DNA of 25,612 bases from positions 1 through 25,612 of the forward strand of contig NZ_JACRWD010000012.1 of the NCBI RefSeq assembly GCF_014306135.1. The letters run 5' to 3'. The notes under the pieces were generated by a model. The model worked only from the letters and a program-made list of their open reading frames with translations, did not search any database and had not been told where the DNA came from. Positions 7,160 to 16,262 of the stretch are shown here, piece by piece (the stretch's first letter is position 1; the number at the start of each line of letters is the position of its first letter). Source of the DNA: Paraclostridium hominis. GTDB taxonomy: Bacteria > Bacillota > Clostridia > Peptostreptococcales > Peptostreptococcaceae. A program made the position numbers and the translations under genes.

Positions 7160-8108
7160 TTTAACTGTAATTATAATGACATTAGCCTACATACTGGATT
7201 TAATAATAGGGGATCCGTATTCTTTTCCTCATCCAGTTAGATTTATTGGAAATTTAATAAGATTTGTAGAAAATAAAATACGAAGTATATCAAAGACATC
7301 AGGACAATTAAAAATGGGCGGATTTGTATTGTGGATTATAACTGTAGGAACTACATTTATAGTAACTAATTTAATAATTAGTGTATTTACATTTAGTAAA
7401 ATATCTTATGTTATAGTAGCATCAATAATACTATATACAACTTTATCTACAAAATGCTTAGCAGATGAAGCTAAGAAGATATATAAGGTTTTAAAAACTG
7501 GAGATATAGAAAAATCAAGAAAACAGTTGTCTTATATAGTAGGTAGAGATACAACTAATTTAAATGAACAAGAGATAATAAGAGCTACAGTTGAAACGGT
7601 AGCAGAAAATACTGTAGATGGAATAATATCTCCTATGATGTATGGATTTATAGGTGGGCCTGTACTTGCGATGGTCTATAAAGCCATAAATACTTTAGAT
7701 TCAATGGTAGGATATAAAAATGAAAAGTATAAAGATATAGGATTTGCATCTGCAAAAATTGATGATATTGCAAATTTTATACCTGCAAGGATAACTCCAT
7801 TTTTTATGATTATAGCAAGTTTAATGCTTCGACTAAATGCTAAAGAAAGTATACGAATAGCCATAAGAGATAGAAAAAATCATAAAAGTCCAAATTGTGC
7901 GTATCCAGAAGGTTCAGTAGCAGGTGCACTTGGAGTTCAATTAGGTGGTACTAATATATATTTTGGGAAAGAAGTTTATAAACCTACTATAGGTGATAAA
8001 CACAGAGAATTAGAAATAGAAGATATTTTAAAAACTAATAGAATAATGTATGTTACATCTTTTGTGGCATTAGTGATATTTTCTATTATAATTTATTTAA
8101 TTAGATAG
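7152..8108 (+). CDS. cbiB: adenosylcobinamide-phosphate synthase CbiB
   Basis: CbiB is the membrane enzyme that attaches aminopropanol (phosphate) to adenosylcobyric acid. ATG 7152 is preferred over the in-frame GTG at 7143 because AGGTGG (7141-7146) lies just upstream of it, giving 318 residues. Family motifs are IGDPYSFPHPVRFIG near residue 20, then further on ATVETVAENTVDGIISP, YKAINTLDSMVGYKNE, and NCAYPEGSVAGALGVQLGG in the C-terminal part. Hydrophobic segments at about 5-20, 55-75, 80-95, 205-225 and 295-315 fit several membrane passes. It acts directly after PduX and CobD, whose genes follow. Confidence 0.95.
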   Translation: MNSLTVIIMTLAYILDLIIGDPYSFPHPVRFIGNLIRFVENKIRSISKTSGQLKMGGFVLWIITVGTTFIVTNLIISVFTFSKISYVIVASIILYTTLSTKCLADEAKKIYKVLKTGDIEKSRKQLSYIVGRDTTNLNEQEIIRATVETVAENTVDGIISPMMYGFIGGPVLAMVYKAINTLDSMVGYKNEKYKDIGFASAKIDDIANFIPARITPFFMIIASLMLRLNAKESIRIAIRDRKNHKSPNCAYPEGSVAGALGVQLGGTNIYFGKEVYKPTIGDKHRELEIEDILKTNRIMYVTSFVALVIFSIIIYLIR

Positions 8109-8119
8109 AAGGTGAAAAA

Positions 8120-9190
8120 ATGAATGATCTTGGACATGGAGCTAATGTAGAGATTATGTGTAAAACTTACAATAAAGATTCAAAAAATATAATTGATTTT
8201 AGCTCTAACATAAACCCATATTTAATAAATAATTTAGAAAATTATATATTAGATGGATTAAGAGAATGTGTTAAATATCCAGATATAAATTATACCAATT
8301 TAAGAAAAAACATAGCTAATTATCTTAATGTTAAAAGTTCATTTATAATACCAGGCAACGGTGCAACAGAGATAATATATCTCTTAATGAAAAGTATAAA
8401 TAAAAGATTAGCTATATTAAATCCTACATTTTCAGAATATGAAAGAGGCGCATTACTAAACAATGTAGATGTAATAAACTTATATCTAGATAAGGATAAA
8501 GATTTTGAAATAGATATAAATAATATAAAAGAAAATATAGATAAATTCGATAGTTTATTTATATGCAATCCATCCAATCCAATAGGTAGAGTATATGATT
8601 TGAGTGAATTATTAGAAATTTTAACTAAACATAATAAGCTACTTATAATTGATGAGACTTTTATGGAATTTGTAGAAAAAGAAGAAAAATATAGTTTAGT
8701 AAAATATATAGAAAATAACCCGAATATATTTATAATCAAAGCAGTAACTAAATTTTTTGGCCTGCCAGGTTTAAGATTAGGATATGGTGTTTGTAGCGAT
8801 GAAAAGTTATTGGAAAATATGTATAAAATAAAAGAGCCATGGTCTATAAACACTTTTGCAGATGTACTTTCAAATTACCTATTTAAAGAAGAGGGATATA
8901 TAAAGGCAAGTAAAAAGTATTTTATAAAAGAAAGAAATTTTATGCTTAAAAATTTAAATGAAATTAAAGAAATTAAAGCCTATAAAACAGATACTAATTT
9001 TATATTAATTAAATTAAAAAATAAAACGGCGAAAGAATTAAAAGAAGAATTGTTCATAAAAGGCGATATTCTTATAAGAGATGCATCTAACTTTAGAAAT
9101 CTAGATGAAAATTATATAAGAGTAGCTATAAAGAGCCATGAAGAAAATTTAGAGTTAATAAATCAATTAACTAAAATTCTAGGAGAATAG
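8120..9190 (+). CDS. cobD: threonine-phosphate decarboxylase CobD (PLP-dependent)
   Basis: A fold-type I PLP enzyme related to histidinol-phosphate aminotransferase, called CobD from context and motifs. It should decarboxylate L-threonine O-3-phosphate to (R)-1-amino-2-propanol O-2-phosphate, the CbiB substrate. The 356-residue length is typical. It starts with DLGHGAN (3-9), common in CobD, and has FSSNINPY (27-34), PGNGATEIIY (78-87), NPSNPIGR (150-157), IIDET (176-180) and TKFFGLPGLRLGYG, where Lys211 is the likely PLP lysine. A hisC paralogue is the main alternative, but the L-threonine kinase gene immediately downstream and cbiB just upstream favour CobD. An AGAAGGTGA site precedes the ATG. 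Confidence 0.92.
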   Translation: MNDLGHGANVEIMCKTYNKDSKNIIDFSSNINPYLINNLENYILDGLRECVKYPDINYTNLRKNIANYLNVKSSFIIPGNGATEIIYLLMKSINKRLAILNPTFSEYERGALLNNVDVINLYLDKDKDFEIDINNIKENIDKFDSLFICNPSNPIGRVYDLSELLEILTKHNKLLIIDETFMEFVEKEEKYSLVKYIENNPNIFIIKAVTKFFGLPGLRLGYGVCSDEKLLENMYKIKEPWSINTFADVLSNYLFKEEGYIKASKKYFIKERNFMLKNLNEIKEIKAYKTDTNFILIKLKNKTAKELKEELFIKGDILIRDASNFRNLDENYIRVAIKSHEENLELINQLTKILGE

Positions 9191-9191
9191 A

Positions 9192-10064
9192 ATGAAATCA
9201 CGTGGAATATGTCCAGCTTCTTGTGGGGAATTTGTTCAAGGTATTGTAAAGGATAAAGAGTATTTATCATCTTATGCTATAGATAGATACTCAATAGTTA
9301 CTTTAGAAGAAAGAATAGAGGATGTAAAAAAAGGTCCTTTAAAAGCTAGAAAGGCTATAGAAGAAGTTTTTAAATACTTTAATTTACCTAAAAAAGAATT
9401 AAAACATATATCTATAGATATAAATAGTGAAATACCTATAAGTAAAGGCATGGCAAGCTCAACTGCTGATATAGGAGCTACTATAAAAGCAACTTTAAAT
9501 CTTATAGGAAAAAATTTAGATGAATATGAAATATCTAGGCTTGCAACAAAGATAGAGCCCACAGATTCTATTTATATTAAAGAAAATACAATTTTTAATC
9601 CTTTAGATGCAAATGTAATAAAAAAATTAGGTGTTTTAGATACTGGAAAAGTATTAATATTAGAACCTAATGAAACTCTAAGTACAAAATACATAAGAAA
9701 AAAAGAAAATTACAATAAGTTAAAAAAGCAAAATAAATACATAATAGAATATGCTTTTAAGCTTCTAGAAGAAGGTATAAAAAAGAAAGATTTAAATTTA
9801 ATAGGACAAGCTTGTAATATAAGTAGTATTGCAAATGAAAACATACATAAAAAGAAATATTTAAATGAAATAATGGATATATCGAAAGAGTATGGAGCCT
9901 ATGGAGTCAACATTGCGCATAGTGGAACTGTGGTAGGAATACTTTTAGAATCTGATATGAATGAAGAAATAATTAAAACTAAGCTTATAGATAGAAAGAT
10001 AAATAAAAAATATAAAAAAATATACACAGCAAATATAATAGCTGGGGGACTTAGGAGTGATTAA
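9192..10064 (+). CDS. pduX: L-threonine kinase, PduX-like (GHMP kinase family)
   Basis: This 290-residue GHMP kinase likely phosphorylates L-threonine to L-threonine O-3-phosphate, the substrate of CobD. The N-terminus GICPASCGEFVQG (5-17) resembles that of PduX proteins. The ATP-binding GHMP motif is PISKGMASSTADIGA (82-96). A third GHMP-type motif near the C-terminus is seen in NIAHSGTVVGIL. It begins one base after cobD, and its TAA lies two bases before the cbiC start. Homoserine kinase and mevalonate-type kinases share the fold, but the tight cobD linkage argues for the cobamide role. AGGAG (9181-9185) inside the cobD end serves as ribosome site. Confidence 0.9.
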   Translation: MKSRGICPASCGEFVQGIVKDKEYLSSYAIDRYSIVTLEERIEDVKKGPLKARKAIEEVFKYFNLPKKELKHISIDINSEIPISKGMASSTADIGATIKATLNLIGKNLDEYEISRLATKIEPTDSIYIKENTIFNPLDANVIKKLGVLDTGKVLILEPNETLSTKYIRKKENYNKLKKQNKYIIEYAFKLLEEGIKKKDLNLIGQACNISSIANENIHKKKYLNEIMDISKEYGAYGVNIAHSGTVVGILLESDMNEEIIKTKLIDRKINKKYKKIYTANIIAGGLRSD

Positions 10065-10066
10065 AC

Positions 10067-10699
10067 ATGGAATACATTAAAAACCCTATGATGATAGAAA
10101 ATAAAAGTTTTGAAATAATACAAGGAATAATTGATGAAATAAGACCAGATTATAAATTTAAAAATGATTTAGAAGAAAAAATTATAAAAAGAGCTATACA
10201 TACAACGGCAGACTTTGAATATTTAGATATATTAAAAATATCTGAAACAGCGGTAGAAAAAATATCAAATGCATTAAAAAACAAAGCTACTATTTATACA
10301 GATACAAATATGGCATTAAGCGGTATAAACAAAAGAAAGTTAGATGCTCTAGAATGCAAATATAAATGTTTTGTAAGTGATGAAGAAGTAGCTAAACTAG
10401 CAAAAGAAAAAGGAATAACTAGATCTATGGCAGCAGTAGAAGTTGCATCAAAAGAAGAAGGAAAAAAAGTTTTTGTACTTGGAAATGCTCCAACAGCTTT
10501 ATATAAAGTCATAGAGATGCATAATACAAAACAATTAGAAGTAGAAGCAGTAGTTGGTGTGCCAGTTGGATTTGTAGGAGCAGAAGAATCAAAGGATGAG
10601 TTAGAAAAAACAGATATTCCTTTCATAATATCAAAAGGTAGAAAAGGTGGAAGTAATTTAGCAGCAGCTATAATAAATGCGATATTATATGCGATGTAA
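10067..10699 (+). CDS. cbiC: cobalt-precorrin-8 methylmutase CbiC
   Basis: CbiC moves the C-11 methyl group to C-12, converting cobalt-precorrin-8 to cobyrinate, the last corrin-ring step. It is 210 residues long, normal for the family. The catalytic histidine motif is RAIHTTADFEY with His45. Other typical segments are IYTDTNMALSGI, RSMAAVE, FVLGNAPTALYKV and VVGVPVGFVGAEESK, followed by the C-terminal KGRKGGSNLAAAIINA. It lies between pduX and cbiD with gaps of 2 and 9 bases and begins the cbiC-D-E-T-F-G-H-J-K-L series, whose order matches the Salmonella operon. Confidence 0.96.
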   Translation: MEYIKNPMMIENKSFEIIQGIIDEIRPDYKFKNDLEEKIIKRAIHTTADFEYLDILKISETAVEKISNALKNKATIYTDTNMALSGINKRKLDALECKYKCFVSDEEVAKLAKEKGITRSMAAVEVASKEEGKKVFVLGNAPTALYKVIEMHNTKQLEVEAVVGVPVGFVGAEESKDELEKTDIPFIISKGRKGGSNLAAAIINAILYAM

Positions 10700-10708
10700 G
10701 GTGATATC

Positions 10709-11836
10709 ATGGAAGAATATGTTTATATAGATGGTAAGAAATATAAAAGAGGATATACTACAGGTTCTTGTGCTACAGCAGCAGCTAAAGCAGCATCTTA
10801 TATGCTACTTACGAAACTTCCGATAGAAGTCATAAATATAGATACTCCTAAAGGAATACCTCTTAATTTAAAAGTAGAAAACATAAACATACAAGATGAT
10901 TATGTAGAGTGTTCTATACGAAAAGATGGTGGAGATGATATAGATGCAACTCATAATATGCATATATATGCAAGAGCTGAATTTATAGATTCAAAAGAAA
11001 TTATAATAACTGGAGGTAATGGAGTAGGTAGAGTTACTAAGAAAGGTTTAGGTATAGAAATTGGAGAATCTGCAATAAATAAAACTCCAAGAAATATGAT
11101 AAACAATGAAGTTAGAAAAGTTATAGGCGAAGATAAAGGAGTGAAAATAACTATATTCGCACCTGAAGGAGAACTTATAGCTAAGAAAACTTTTAATCCA
11201 CGACTTGGAATAGTAGGTGGGATATCTATAATTGGAACTACAGGAATAGTAGAACCAATGAGTGATGAAGGGTGGAAGAAATCTTTATCTATAGAACTTG
11301 AAATGAAAAAGGCTCAAGGAATGGACAAGATAATTTTAGTTCCAGGAAATCATGGAGAAATGTTTATAAAAGAAACATTAGGAATTGATATAAAGTATAT
11401 AGTTAGAACTAGTAATTTTATAGGTTATATGTTGAAAGAAGCTCAAAGAATTGGGTTTAAAAAAATACTTATGGCTGGACATCTTGGAAAATATGTAAAG
11501 GTAGCAGGTGGGATATTTAATACTCATAGTAAAGTAGCAGATGCTAGAAATGAAATATTATTGGCAAATTTAGCTCTTATGAATGCACCTTTCGAACTTA
11601 TTAAGAAAGTAAATGAATGTTTAACGACTGAAGAATTTATTGAAATTATTAATTCTAAAGAATATGAAGGATACAAAGAAATATATAATATACTTTCAAA
11701 TAAATGTAGAGAAAGAATAGATATATACCTTAATGATGAAGAAATAGATGTTGAAGTAATGATATTTTCAATGGAAAAAGAATTACTTGGGCAATCAGAA
11801 AAAGCTAGTGATTTAAAGGAGATATTTTATGATTAA
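10709..11836 (+). CDS. cbiD: cobalt-precorrin-5B C1-methyltransferase CbiD
   Basis: CbiD adds the C-1 methyl group from S-adenosylmethionine in the anaerobic corrin pathway; it is unrelated to the canonical CbiE/F/H/L methyltransferases. The 375-residue protein carries the diagnostic N-terminal RGYTTGSCATAAAKAA (14-29), then CSIRKDGGDDIDATH, GGNGVGRVTKKGL, IGTTGIVEPMSDE and VPGNHGEMF. The C-terminal half holds LMAGHLGKYVKVAGGIFNTHS. AAGGTGA (10698-10704) precedes the ATG. The last 8 bases overlap the start of cbiE. CbiD, CbiG and CbiK together indicate the early-cobalt, oxygen-independent route. Confidence 0.97.
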   Translation: MEEYVYIDGKKYKRGYTTGSCATAAAKAASYMLLTKLPIEVINIDTPKGIPLNLKVENINIQDDYVECSIRKDGGDDIDATHNMHIYARAEFIDSKEIIITGGNGVGRVTKKGLGIEIGESAINKTPRNMINNEVRKVIGEDKGVKITIFAPEGELIAKKTFNPRLGIVGGISIIGTTGIVEPMSDEGWKKSLSIELEMKKAQGMDKIILVPGNHGEMFIKETLGIDIKYIVRTSNFIGYMLKEAQRIGFKKILMAGHLGKYVKVAGGIFNTHSKVADARNEILLANLALMNAPFELIKKVNECLTTEEFIEIINSKEYEGYKEIYNILSNKCRERIDIYLNDEEIDVEVMIFSMEKELLGQSEKASDLKEIFYD

Positions 11837-12437
11837 CATTATAGGACTGGGGCCAGGTAACATAGGATACTGCACGAAATTAGGTGAAAAGTTAATATAT
11901 AACTCTGACATAATTATTGGTGGAAGAAGAAATTTAGAGACCATAACTAATTTTAAAGGAAAAAAAATTGAACTAAATACTAATTTAAAAGAAATAGTAG
12001 AATATATAAAAAACAATAAAGAACAAAATATCTCAGTTATAGCTTCAGGAGATCCATCTATATATGGAATAGGTAAGTATTTATCAAATAATTTTGATAA
12101 GAGTGACTTAAACATAGTTTCAGGAATAAGTTCAATGCAGTACATATTCTCCAAGATATGTGTTGATATGAATGATTTGTATATCACAAGTAGTCATGGA
12201 AAATCTCCAGATTTTGACTATATACTTAACCATAAAAAAGTTTGTATGGTAACAGATAGCAAAATTGGACCAAAAGAGATTGCAAAAGAAATACTAAAAA
12301 GGAACTTAGATAGAGTTATGATAGTTGGAGAAAATTTATCTTATGATAATGAAAAAATTACTATAGCAAAGCCAAGTGAGATTATAGAAATAGAAAAATT
12401 TGATATGAATGTTGTGGTGATATTAGATGAAAAATAG
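11829..12437 (+). CDS. cbiE: cobalt-precorrin-7 C5-methyltransferase CbiE
   Basis: CbiE is a SAM-dependent tetrapyrrole methyltransferase that methylates C-5 of the corrin ring. The 202-residue chain begins IIGLGPGN (4-11), the SAM-binding loop of this superfamily, followed by IIGGRRNLE. It has VIASGDPSIYGIGKYL near residue 75 and VVSGISSMQYIFS about residue 97, both typical of CbiE. It overlaps cbiD by 8 bases and cbiT by 11. In many organisms CbiE and CbiT are fused (CobL); here they are separate but translationally coupled, so they may work as a pair. Confidence 0.94.
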   Translation: MINIIGLGPGNIGYCTKLGEKLIYNSDIIIGGRRNLETITNFKGKKIELNTNLKEIVEYIKNNKEQNISVIASGDPSIYGIGKYLSNNFDKSDLNIVSGISSMQYIFSKICVDMNDLYITSSHGKSPDFDYILNHKKVCMVTDSKIGPKEIAKEILKRNLDRVMIVGENLSYDNEKITIAKPSEIIEIEKFDMNVVVILDEK

Positions 12438-12996
12438 TGAGTTTATAACAGGCGATGTGCCTATAACTAAAGAAGAAGTTAGGGCTATATCTATAAATAA
12501 ACTTAATCTAAAGGATAAAAAAACATTCTTAGATATTGGGGCGGGGACAGGAAGTGTCAGTATCGAAGTAGCATATAATTACCCTAATATTGAAGTAATA
12601 TCTATAGAATGCAAGGATAAAGCGATTGATTTAATAAATCAAAATATAGAAAAGTTTAATTTAGATAATGTTAAAGTACTTAAAGGATATGCACCATTAG
12701 ATATAGGTAAAAAAGTAGATTCTATATTTATTGGAGGAAGTGGTCCAAATCTAAAGGAAATATTAGAATGGTCTAAAATGAATTTAAATGAAAATGGAAC
12801 TTTAGTTGCAAATTTTATAATAATAGATACTTTTTATAAAACTTTGAACTTATTAAAAGAATTAGGATTTAAAAACATAGAAGCTACAATGTTAAATGTA
12901 GCTAAGTTAGAGAAATTAGGTAAAGGTGAGTACTTCAAACCTTTAAATCCAATATATATAATATCTTGTAAAAAGGGAGATGAAGATTATGAATAA
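12427..12996 (+). CDS. cbiT: cobalt-precorrin-6B C15-methyltransferase (decarboxylating) CbiT
   Basis: CbiT methylates C-15 and removes the C-12 acetate carboxyl group. It has a Rossmann-type methyltransferase fold, not the CbiE-type fold. The 189-residue protein opens with EFITGDVPITKEEVRA, a strong CbiT signature. It has the SAM motif FLDIGAGTGSVSIE (34-47), an acidic residue after VISIE, and DSIFIGGSGPNLKEIL in the middle. Its start lies inside the cbiE end and its stop overlaps the cbiF start (8 bases), so all three are probably translated in step. Confidence 0.95.
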   Translation: MKNSEFITGDVPITKEEVRAISINKLNLKDKKTFLDIGAGTGSVSIEVAYNYPNIEVISIECKDKAIDLINQNIEKFNLDNVKVLKGYAPLDIGKKVDSIFIGGSGPNLKEILEWSKMNLNENGTLVANFIIIDTFYKTLNLLKELGFKNIEATMLNVAKLEKLGKGEYFKPLNPIYIISCKKGDEDYE

Positions 12997-13741
12997 GGTA
13001 CATTTTGTAGGGGCAGGACCAGGAGATAAAGATTTAATAACATTAAAAGGATATAAATTATTAAGTGAAGCTGATGTAGTTATCTATGCAGGTTCATTAG
13101 TAAATCCAGCTTTACTAGATTATTGTAAAGATGGTTGTGAAATACATAATAGTGCATCTATGGACCTTAACCAGATAATAGATGTTATGGAAAAAGGAAT
13201 AAAAAGTAATAAGCAAGTAGTAAGGCTTCAAACTGGAGATTTCTCTATATATGGGTCTATAAGAGAACAAGTAGAAGAACTAGTGAAATTAGGTATAGAT
13301 TATGATTGTACTCCTGGAGTAAGTTCATTCTTAGGAGCAGCATCGGCGTTAGGAGTTGAATATACTGTTCCTGAAATATCTCAAAGTGTTGTGATAACTA
13401 GAATGGAAGGAAGAACTCCAGTACCTGAAAAAGAAAGTATTGAATCTTTTGCTAAGCACCAAACATCTATGGCTATATTCTTGTCGATTCACGATATAGA
13501 GAAAGTAGTAAAAAGATTACACGAAGGTGGTTATCCAATGAATACTCCTATAGCTATTGTATATAAAGCTACTTGGCCAGAGGAAAAAATAGTAAAAGGT
13601 ACTTTAGAAGATATAGCTGAAAAAGTAAAAGAAAATAAAATAAATAAGACTGCTTTAATTTTAGTGGGAAGATTCTTAGGCGAAGAGTATAAAAATTCAA
13701 AGCTATATGATAAGGACTTCAAACATGAGTACAGAAAATAA
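12989..13741 (+). CDS. cbiF: cobalt-precorrin-4 C11-methyltransferase CbiF
   Basis: CbiF methylates C-11 of cobalt-precorrin-4. ATG 12989 is preferred over the in-frame ATG 12980 because AGGGAG (12974-12979) lies 9 bases before it but directly abuts 12980. This gives 250 residues. Motifs are VHFVGAGPGDKDLITLKG (4-21), VIYAGSLVNPALL, RLQTGDFSIYGSIREQ, TPGVSSFLGAAS, SVVITRMEGRTPVPE and AIVYKATWPEE, all characteristic of CbiF/CobM. The loop reads GDFSIYG where family members more often have GDPSLYG, a small variation. It overlaps cbiT by 8 bases and cbiG by 17. Confidence 0.95.
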   Translation: MNKVHFVGAGPGDKDLITLKGYKLLSEADVVIYAGSLVNPALLDYCKDGCEIHNSASMDLNQIIDVMEKGIKSNKQVVRLQTGDFSIYGSIREQVEELVKLGIDYDCTPGVSSFLGAASALGVEYTVPEISQSVVITRMEGRTPVPEKESIESFAKHQTSMAIFLSIHDIEKVVKRLHEGGYPMNTPIAIVYKATWPEEKIVKGTLEDIAEKVKENKINKTALILVGRFLGEEYKNSKLYDKDFKHEYRK

Positions 13742-14786
13742 AATTGCTTTTATAGCAGTAACGCAAAATGGTAAAGATTTAGCTGTTAATATAAAAGAAA
13801 TATTAGGTGAAGGTGATATTTATATTACTGATAAATTATCTAATAAAACCAATAAAGAAATCTATAAAATTATTGAAGGAAGGTTATCAGATTTTACAGC
13901 TAAACTATTTAAAGAATATGAGATTTTAATATTCATAATGGCAACTGGAATAGTAGTAAGATCTATAGCAAGTCATATAAAAAGTAAATTTGAAGACCCA
14001 GCCATTTTAGTAATAGATGAAAAAGGAAAAAATGTAATAAGCTTACTAAGTGGTCATATGGGTGGAGCGAATGAAATGACAACACATATAAGTAATCTTA
14101 TAGATGCTAATCCTGTAATAACTACAGCAACAGATGTTAATAGCAAAAGTTCACTAGATATAATAGCTAAAAATTTAAATGCACATATAGATAATTTTAG
14201 AGAAAATGTAAAAGATGTTAACTATTTATTAGTTAATAAAGGAAAAGTAGGATTATATATAGATGGCAATTATAAAGTTGATACTAGAGGTTTTATAACC
14301 ATTAAAAATATTGATGAATTCCATAGTCTAAATGATTTAGATAAAATTGTTTATATAACTAATAAAGATAATATAAATGTAGAAGATTCAAGATTAATAA
14401 AAGTAGTTCCAAAGGATATTGTAATAGGGATGGGATGTAGAAGAAATACACCTTACGAGAATATTAATAATGCATTAGAAGATATCTTGAAAAAATACAA
14501 TATAGATAAAAAAGCTATACGTAAAATAGGAAGTGTTGAAGTAAAAAAGGATGAACAAGGAATTATAAAATTATCAGAAATTTTAAAAGTTCCATTTGAA
14601 ACTATTAGTATAGAAGAAATAAAAAAAATAGAAGATAAATTTGAAAAATCTGAATTTGTAAAAAAGAGTATAGGGGTTTATTGTGTAGCAGAGCCGGTAG
14701 CTTATATACTCAGTGATAAAAACCTTATAGTAACAAAGCATAAGTATAAGGGAATAACTTTTTCGATAGGGAGAATAGATATATGA
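13725..14786 (+). CDS. cbiG: cobalt-precorrin-5A hydrolase CbiG
   Basis: CbiG opens the delta-lactone ring and releases the C-20 carbon as acetaldehyde, a step specific to the anaerobic pathway. ATG 13725 is preferred over in-frame ATG 13707 because AAGGAC (13712-13717) is well spaced for it and nothing suitable precedes 13707. The product is 353 residues. N-terminal and middle segments show IFIMATGIVVRSIA and LLSGHMGGANEMT, typical of CbiG. The C-terminal domain has IVIGMGCRRNTPYENI and later the KSIGVYCVAEPVAYI segment. It overlaps cbiF by 17 bases and cbiH by 4 (ATGA). Confidence 0.95.
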   Translation: MSTENKIAFIAVTQNGKDLAVNIKEILGEGDIYITDKLSNKTNKEIYKIIEGRLSDFTAKLFKEYEILIFIMATGIVVRSIASHIKSKFEDPAILVIDEKGKNVISLLSGHMGGANEMTTHISNLIDANPVITTATDVNSKSSLDIIAKNLNAHIDNFRENVKDVNYLLVNKGKVGLYIDGNYKVDTRGFITIKNIDEFHSLNDLDKIVYITNKDNINVEDSRLIKVVPKDIVIGMGCRRNTPYENINNALEDILKKYNIDKKAIRKIGSVEVKKDEQGIIKLSEILKVPFETISIEEIKKIEDKFEKSEFVKKSIGVYCVAEPVAYILSDKNLIVTKHKYKGITFSIGRIDI

Positions 14787-15508
14787 TTTATGTAATAGGC
14801 ATAGGACCTGGAAGTAAAGAAATGATGACTATAGAAGCTATAGAAGCAATGAAAGACAGTGAAGTAATAGTAGGATATAAAACTTATATAAATTTAATAA
14901 CTGAATTTATTAAAGATAAAGAAGTATTACAAAATGGAATGAGACAAGAAATAGATAGATGTAAACAAGCAGTAGAAATTGCTAAACAAGGTAAAAAGGT
15001 TGCAGTTATAAGCAGTGGAGATGCTGGAATTTATGGTATGGCAGGACTTATATTAGAGCTAGTATCAAAAGAAAAACAAGATATAAAAGTAAAAGTTATT
15101 CCTGGAGTTACTGCAAGTATAGGAGCAGCTGCAATACTTGGAGCACCTATAATGCATGATTTTTGCCATATAAGCTTAAGTGATTTATTAACTCCTTGGG
15201 AAGTAATAGAAAAAAGATTAAAATTAGCAGCAGAAGCTGATTTTGTAATTTGTTTATATAATCCAAGAAGTAAAGGTAGAAGCGAGCATTTAAGCAAAGC
15301 ATTTAAAATAATGAGTGAGTTTAAAGATGGTAAAACTCCAGTTGGAATAGTAAAAGATGTAGGTAGAGAAAAAGAAGAAAAGTTTATATGTACATTTGAG
15401 ACTATGGATTTTGAAAGAGTAGATATGACTACAATGGTAGTGATAGGAAATAAATCTACTTTCATACATGATGATTTAATGATAACTCCAAGAGGTTACA
15501 ATATATGA
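14783..15508 (+). CDS. cbiH: cobalt-precorrin-3B C17-methyltransferase CbiH
   Basis: CbiH methylates C-17 and drives ring contraction with lactone formation. It is a 241-residue stand-alone enzyme of the tetrapyrrole methyltransferase superfamily, without a ferredoxin-like extension. Motifs are VIGIGPGSKEMMT (4-16), VIVGYKTYINLI, VISSGDAGIYGMAGL, VIPGVTASIGAAAILGAPI, HDFCHISLSDLLTPWEVIE and CLYNPRSKGR, all diagnostic of CbiH/CobJ. It shares ATGA with the end of cbiG and its TGA overlaps the ATG of cbiJ in the same way. Confidence 0.96.
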   Translation: MIYVIGIGPGSKEMMTIEAIEAMKDSEVIVGYKTYINLITEFIKDKEVLQNGMRQEIDRCKQAVEIAKQGKKVAVISSGDAGIYGMAGLILELVSKEKQDIKVKVIPGVTASIGAAAILGAPIMHDFCHISLSDLLTPWEVIEKRLKLAAEADFVICLYNPRSKGRSEHLSKAFKIMSEFKDGKTPVGIVKDVGREKEEKFICTFETMDFERVDMTTMVVIGNKSTFIHDDLMITPRGYNI

Positions 15509-16260
15509 TTTTAGTTTTAGGCGGAACATCAGACAGCACTCGTATATGCAGCTTGTTAAATGAAATGAATAAAGAATATATAGTTTCTGTAACGACACAA
15601 TATGGAGCTGACTTAGCTAATAAAGTAGCTAAAAATGTGGTAATTAAAAGAATGGATATCGAATATATGACTAACTTTATGAAAGAAAATAAAATTGATT
15701 TAGTTATAGATTCGACTCATCCATATGCGGTAGAAGTGTCAAAAAATGCTATCGAAGTTACAGATATATTAGATATTAATTATATAAGATACGAAAGAAA
15801 ATCACTTTTAGAAGAATTAGAATATGATAAGGTGATAAAAGTCAAAAATACAGAAGAAGCTTATAAAAAGGCTAATGAAATAGGTCAAAATATATTTTTA
15901 GGAACTGGAAGCAAAACTATAAAAGAATATGCAGACAACCTTAAAAATAAAAGGATAGTAGCAAGGGTATTACCAACAAGTGAAGTTATTAAAATGTGTG
16001 AAGATGCTGGATTAAATGCAGATAATATTATAGCTATGAAGGGACCCTTTAGTGAAGCTATAAATGAAGAAACATATAAGCATTATAATATAGATTTAGT
16101 TATAACAAAAGAAAGTGGTATAGAAGGTGGTTTCTTAGAAAAAGTAAATGCTGCCAAAAATTTAGGTATACCAGTAATTGTAATAACACGAGAAAAATTA
16201 AATTATCCTAATGTAGTTAATTATATAGATAATATAAAAGAGTTAGTGGTGGAGGATTAA
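15505..16260 (+). CDS. cbiJ: cobalt-precorrin-6A reductase CbiJ
   Basis: CbiJ reduces the corrin ring of cobalt-precorrin-6A with a pyridine nucleotide. It has 251 residues. The N-terminus MILVLGGTSDSTRIC is a dinucleotide-binding signature seen in CbiJ/CobK. Further matches are VTTQYGADLA, LVIDSTHPYAVEVS, IRYERKS, FLGTGSKTIKEY, ARVLPTSEVI and IIAMKGPFSEAINEE, with ITKESGIEGGFLEKVNAA in the C-terminal part. It overlaps cbiH by 4 bases; the next gene, cbiK, starts 2 bases after its stop with GGAGG (16250-16254) as ribosome site. Confidence 0.95.
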   Translation: MILVLGGTSDSTRICSLLNEMNKEYIVSVTTQYGADLANKVAKNVVIKRMDIEYMTNFMKENKIDLVIDSTHPYAVEVSKNAIEVTDILDINYIRYERKSLLEELEYDKVIKVKNTEEAYKKANEIGQNIFLGTGSKTIKEYADNLKNKRIVARVLPTSEVIKMCEDAGLNADNIIAMKGPFSEAINEETYKHYNIDLVITKESGIEGGFLEKVNAAKNLGIPVIVITREKLNYPNVVNYIDNIKELVVED

Positions 16261-16262
16261 GT

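Noticed and set aside
8320..8853. 177-residue open frame on the minus strand inside cobD
   Set aside because: It is fully inside a well-supported gene, is rich in Ser, Leu and Ile as expected from the reverse strand of AT-rich coding DNA, and has no start signal. All other long minus-strand frames fail the same way.
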